DNA of 64,000 nt, taken from positions 2,542,001-2,606,000 of the forward strand of contig OZ271919.1 of assembly GCA_965602035.1 (NCBI GenBank), in the 5' to 3' direction. Positions 60,728 to 64,000 of the stretch are shown in pieces. The notes under the pieces are model-generated. The model made no database searches. It saw only the letters and a program-made list of their open reading frames with translations, and had not been told where the DNA came from. Origin of the DNA: Natronospirillum sp965602035. GTDB taxonomy: Bacteria > Pseudomonadota > Gammaproteobacteria > Pseudomonadales > Natronospirillaceae. Numbering within the stretch: position 1 is the stretch's first letter; each line of letters starts with the position of its first letter. Position numbers and translations under genes: made by a program.

Positions 60728-61786
60728 ATGAGCGATAACCCGATCAGAATCTCGATTCGAGAGTTGTACAAGATATTCGGCGAGGACCCCCAACACGCGC
60801 TGGAACAGGTCAAGGCCGGGGTCGGCAAGGCCGAGCTGCTGGAAAAGTACAGTCATGTGCTCGGCCTGCAGGACATTAACGTGGACATGCGGGAAGGCGA
60901 GATCACGGTCATTATGGGGCTTTCAGGGTCGGGCAAATCCACGCTGATTCGCCACCTGAACCGCCTGATCGAGCCGACAGCGGGTCGGATCGAAGTGGAC
61001 GGCGAGGATGTACTGGCGTACAGCGACGAACAGATGCGTACTCTCCGTCGGCAGCACATGACCATGGTTTTCCAGAAGTTCGCGCTGTTGCCGCACTGGA
61101 CTGTGCTGGACAACGCCGGTATGGCGCTGGCGACGCGAGGATTCGAACGCAAGGACTACGAAGACGAAGCGACCAAATGGTTGGAGCGGGTTGGGCTGGA
61201 AGGCAACGAGCACCAGTACCCGCACGAGCTTTCCGGTGGCATGCAGCAGCGTGTCGGTATTGCCCGGGCTCTGACCTCGAACGCCCCGATCATGCTGATG
61301 GACGAGGCGTTCTCCGCGCTGGACCCGCTGATCCGGACCGATATGCAGGACCTGTTGCTGGAACTGCAACGCGAACTCAAGAAAACCATTGTCTTCATTA
61401 CCCATGACCTGGATGAGGCACTGAAGCTGGCTGACCACCTGGTTATACTCAAGGAAGGCTACGTGGTGCAGCAGGGCGAGCCCCAGGAAATCCTGATGGC
61501 CCCCAATGACCCTTATATTGTTGACTTCATCAGTGATATCAATCGCGCGCGCGTTCTGCGCGTTCGCTCGGTAATGGACAAGACACCGGATATCCCGGAA
61601 GATTGCGTCGGTGATGTGGATGCCGACGACAACCTGGAGTCCGTTATCGCCCGCTCCGAGGGGGATACCAGCATGAAATACCGGGTCATGCAGGACGGCG
61701 AACCCGCCGGTGTGCTGAGTATGAAACGACTGGTCAAAGCACTGGTGCCTACGGACGCCAGCCAGGAACGCGCCAACATGTTGTAG
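60728..61786 (+). CDS. ABC transporter ATPase, glycine betaine/choline type (ProV)
   Basis: A 352-residue ATPase; start ATG 60728 behind a gagggcgga site. An N-terminal ProV extension (LYKIFGEDPQHALEQVKAGVGKAELLEKY) precedes Walker A GLSGSGKST (64-72). Q-loop is MVFQKFALLPH, the signature is ELSGGMQQRVGIARAL, Walker B is IMLMDEAFSALDP, and the switch is ITHDLDEALK. The C-terminal ~70 residues carry part of a CBS-like regulatory domain (MKYRVMQDGEPAGVLSMKRL). It completes a three-gene uptake system with the two genes upstream. Confidence 0.93.
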   Translation: MSDNPIRISIRELYKIFGEDPQHALEQVKAGVGKAELLEKYSHVLGLQDINVDMREGEITVIMGLSGSGKSTLIRHLNRLIEPTAGRIEVDGEDVLAYSDEQMRTLRRQHMTMVFQKFALLPHWTVLDNAGMALATRGFERKDYEDEATKWLERVGLEGNEHQYPHELSGGMQQRVGIARALTSNAPIMLMDEAFSALDPLIRTDMQDLLLELQRELKKTIVFITHDLDEALKLADHLVILKEGYVVQQGEPQEILMAPNDPYIVDFISDINRARVLRVRSVMDKTPDIPEDCVGDVDADDNLESVIARSEGDTSMKYRVMQDGEPAGVLSMKRLVKALVPTDASQERANML

Positions 61787-61816
61787 CCCGGTCGTCGTCG
61801 ACTCAGGAAAATCATC

Positions 61817-61851
61817 CGGTCAACGGTCAACGGTCAACGGTCAACGGTCAA
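61817..61851. repeat. Five tandem cggtcaa heptamers
   Basis: Five exact copies of cggtcaa stand between the converging ATPase genes, and the stop codon (tga, complement of 61841-61843) of the P-type ATPase tail lies within them. A partial cgg follows. Such a short repeat is prone to slippage, which could change the stop position of that gene. Confidence 0.9.
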
Positions 61852-64000
61852 CGGCCCGCTGCTGTCGCCACGCTTTTTCCGCCTCAATGATTACCATGGT
61901 GGTAATGCCGTAGGCGCCCATGATGAGCCAATAACCCGCCGGGAATGGCGCACTGTCGAACAGCAGGTTCATAATCGGTGTGTACACGTACGCCAGTTGG
62001 GCCAGCAGCATGCCGCCGGTGCCTGCCCACACCCAGGGGTTGGAGAATGCCGGGGTCTGCCAGAGACTTCGGGTCAGAGACCGGCAGTTGAACAGGAACG
62101 TGGTCTGCACCACCACAAAAAGGGTCACCGCCAGCGTGCGGGCCTCTTCGACCGATTCACCCTAGTGCAGGGCCCATTCGAACAGGCCGAAGGCGCCCAC
62201 GAGCAGCAGCAGACCCGCCAGCAGAATTCGGGTCGTTGTCTCGACCGTAAGGAAGAATTGCTGCGGCGGACGTGGCGGCCGGTCCATCAGCCCGGCTTCC
62301 CTCGGTTCGAACGCCAGCATCAGCCCCAGAAATATCGCTGCCGTCATGTTGAGCCAGAGCGCCTGTACCGGCAGTACCGGGAGAGTAACGCCCAGAAGAA
62401 TCGCCAGCATGATGACCAGGCCCTGGCCAATGTTAGTCGGAAGCACCCAGGTTATGAATTTGACCAGGTTGTCATAAACGTTTCGCCCCACACCGACAGC
62501 GCGCTCGATACTCGCAAAATTGTCGTCGGCGAGAACCATATCGGCTGCCTCACGGGCAACCTCGGTACCGCCACGGCCCATAGCCACGCCAATGTCCGCC
62601 TGGCGCAACGCCGGCGCATCGTTAACGCCATCGCCGGTCATGGCCACTACGTGGCCGAGTCCCTGCAAGGCATGAACCAGCCGGAGCTTCTGCTCCGGCG
62701 CGACCCGGGCAAAGACCGACACATGAGCGACCTTCTCGGTCAGTTCTGCGTCGGTCAAATGTGCAATGTCGCGGCCGGTCAGGGGCGGCTCCCGGTCAGT
62801 TGCCGACAAGCCGATCCGGGCTGCTATGGCGCGGGCCGTAAGTGCGTGGTCACCCGTAATCATCTTGATCTGGATGCCAGCCCGCTGACATTCGGCGACT
62901 GCCCTGATGGCCTCTTCGCGCGGGGGATCCATCATGGCCTGAACGCCCACCATGGTGAGCGCAGGATCCGATAGCCAGCTTGCGTCGATCGAATCAGCGC
63001 CCTCGGGCGCGTCCATCCAGGCCACTGCCAGAACGCGCAGGCCATCCTCTGCCAACCGATTCGCACGAGCATGCCAGGCTTCCGCATCCAGTGGTTCCAT
63101 TTCACCGTCTGCTCTGAGTTGATGGCTGCATCGCGCCAGAATGGCCTCAAGAGACCCTTTGACCAGGAGCCGGCACCGGCCATCGTCCCATTGATTCAGC
63201 GTGGCCATATACTGGCGTTCCGATTCAAACGGCACGACGTCCAGTCGCGGGTAGTGGTGGCGCGCGCGGCTGACGTCGAAGCCGGCCTTTGTGGCTGCGG
63301 TCAGCAAGGCGCCCTCGGTTGGGTCGCCGCGGACGGACCAGATGCCATCCTGTTCAATCAGATCGCTGTCATTGCAGAGCAGTCCGCCCAGCAGGCAGTC
63401 TCTGAGGCCTTCCGGCAGGCTGGGTGTGCGCAGACTTTCGCCATCGTCCCCGCTGACTGTGCCTTCCGGGTGATACCCGTTACCGGTTACCGTGTACTCG
63501 TCCAGATCCACCGCGATACTCTGCACAGTCATCTGGTTCTCGGTCAGTGTTCCGGTTTTATCGGAGCAGACTACCGTTGTAGAGCCGAGTGTCTCGACTG
63601 CCGGAAGCTTGCGGACAATGGCGTTGGCCCGCGCCATACGCCGAACGCCGATGGCGAGTGTAATGGTAACCACCGCAGGAAGACCCTCCGGAATGGCCGC
63701 CACCGAAAGCGCTACTGCCGCAACAAAGGTGGCTTGCCAGGTCTCTCCTCTGAGGATGCCAACCAGAAAGGTCACTGCAGCCAGGCCGAGAATAATCCAG
63801 AGCAACACTTTGCTGAACCGTTCGATTTTTCGGGTCAGTGGCGTCTGGAGGTTGACGGACTGATGCATCAGCCCGGCTATACGACCCGTTTCGGTCGCAT
63901 CACCGGTGGCCACCACGATACCCTCGGCCGTGCCGTAGGTAACCAGAGTACCGGCGAACGCCAGATTCGCCCGGTCACCCAGCACGGTATCTTCCGGGAG
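61841..64000 (-). pseudogene. P-type cation-transporting ATPase with in-frame amber stop, 5' end outside window
   Basis: A P-type ATPase that would pump a cation across the inner membrane. The frame is open at the window edge (LPEDT then VLGDRANLAFAGTLVTYGTAEG). It has SDKTGTLTENQMTV with the phosphorylated Asp, ITGDHALTARAIA, AMTGDGVNDAPAL and C-terminal membrane helices. At 62162-62164 the frame meets a TAG (FEWALH then stop). In the same frame after it the normal ATPase tail continues for 107 codons (GESVEEARTLAV then TLFVVVQTTFLFNC...) to 61841. Thus the final helices are cut off. A CAG-to-TAG change would explain it. It could be a pseudogene, a sequencing error, or suppressed. Confidence 0.85.

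Noticed and set aside
61817..61851. CRISPR-like array
   Set aside because: The unit is seven bases with no spacers, so it is a simple tandem repeat.
61997..62974. 325-codon open frame opposite the P-type ATPase
   Set aside because: Gln/Arg-rich shadow of the ATPase; it could not be the reason for the amber codon.

Overview
The window looks like the chromosome of a motile, salt-adapted gammaproteobacterium. The run tatABC, HIT, hisE, ubiB, ubiJ, ubiE, hslUV, SPOR protein, argS, priA, rpmE, malic enzyme, mrcA, pilM-Q, aroK, aroB, damX-like follows, from memory, the gene order near ubiE and ponA in Pseudomonas. A BCCT transporter, a ProXWV betaine system and a one-domain sodium-channel-type protein suggest a marine or halophilic relative (Marinobacter/Halospina-like). 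That placement is inference from synteny, not a taxonomic assignment. I saw no rRNA, tRNA, CRISPR array, prophage or insertion sequence.

Layout: (1) 1-13.2 kb, the end of serA, then a roughly 180-bp MITE-like inverted repeat, then minus-strand housekeeping genes (Tat export, ubiquinone synthesis, HslUV protease, ArgS, PriA). (2) 13.4-24.3 kb, rpmE, malic enzyme and mrcA, then a compacted type IV pilus/competence operon in which pilM+pilN and pilO+pilP are each fused and pilQ is short, followed by aroK, aroB and a damX-like gene. (3) 24.3-28.2 kb, a BON protein, a BCCT transporter, a PagL-like lipid A deacylase and a NaChBac-type channel. (4) 28.3-45.5 kb, a chemosensory block: a soluble receptor with two signalling tips, a triple-CheW protein, CheB, a HEAT protein, CheR, CheY, a large CheA, a STAS protein, a ParA-like ATPase, a second CheY, a membrane receptor, two histidine kinases and a receiver-ankyrin protein. 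(5) 45.5-54.0 kb, a receiver-PAS protein and two CheB-CheR-PAS hybrids on either side of a PAS kinase. (6) 54.1-58.1 kb, an RNase J-like hydrolase, NrtS, and a membrane c-di-GMP phosphodiesterase. (7) 58.5-61.8 kb, a betaine/choline ABC transporter. (8) 61.8-64 kb, a P-type cation ATPase gene broken by an in-frame amber codon and cut by the window edge.

The most interesting region is the chemosensory block. Its order resembles chemotaxis cluster I (class F9, double-tip receptor DosM) of Vibrio cholerae, which forms cytoplasmic arrays. Here it also carries a ParA-like ATPase, a candidate for positioning such an array, and a textbook sigma-28 promoter stands before the cheY-receptor-kinase segment, linking it to flagellar regulation. 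The second highlight is the fused pilMN/pilOP operon.
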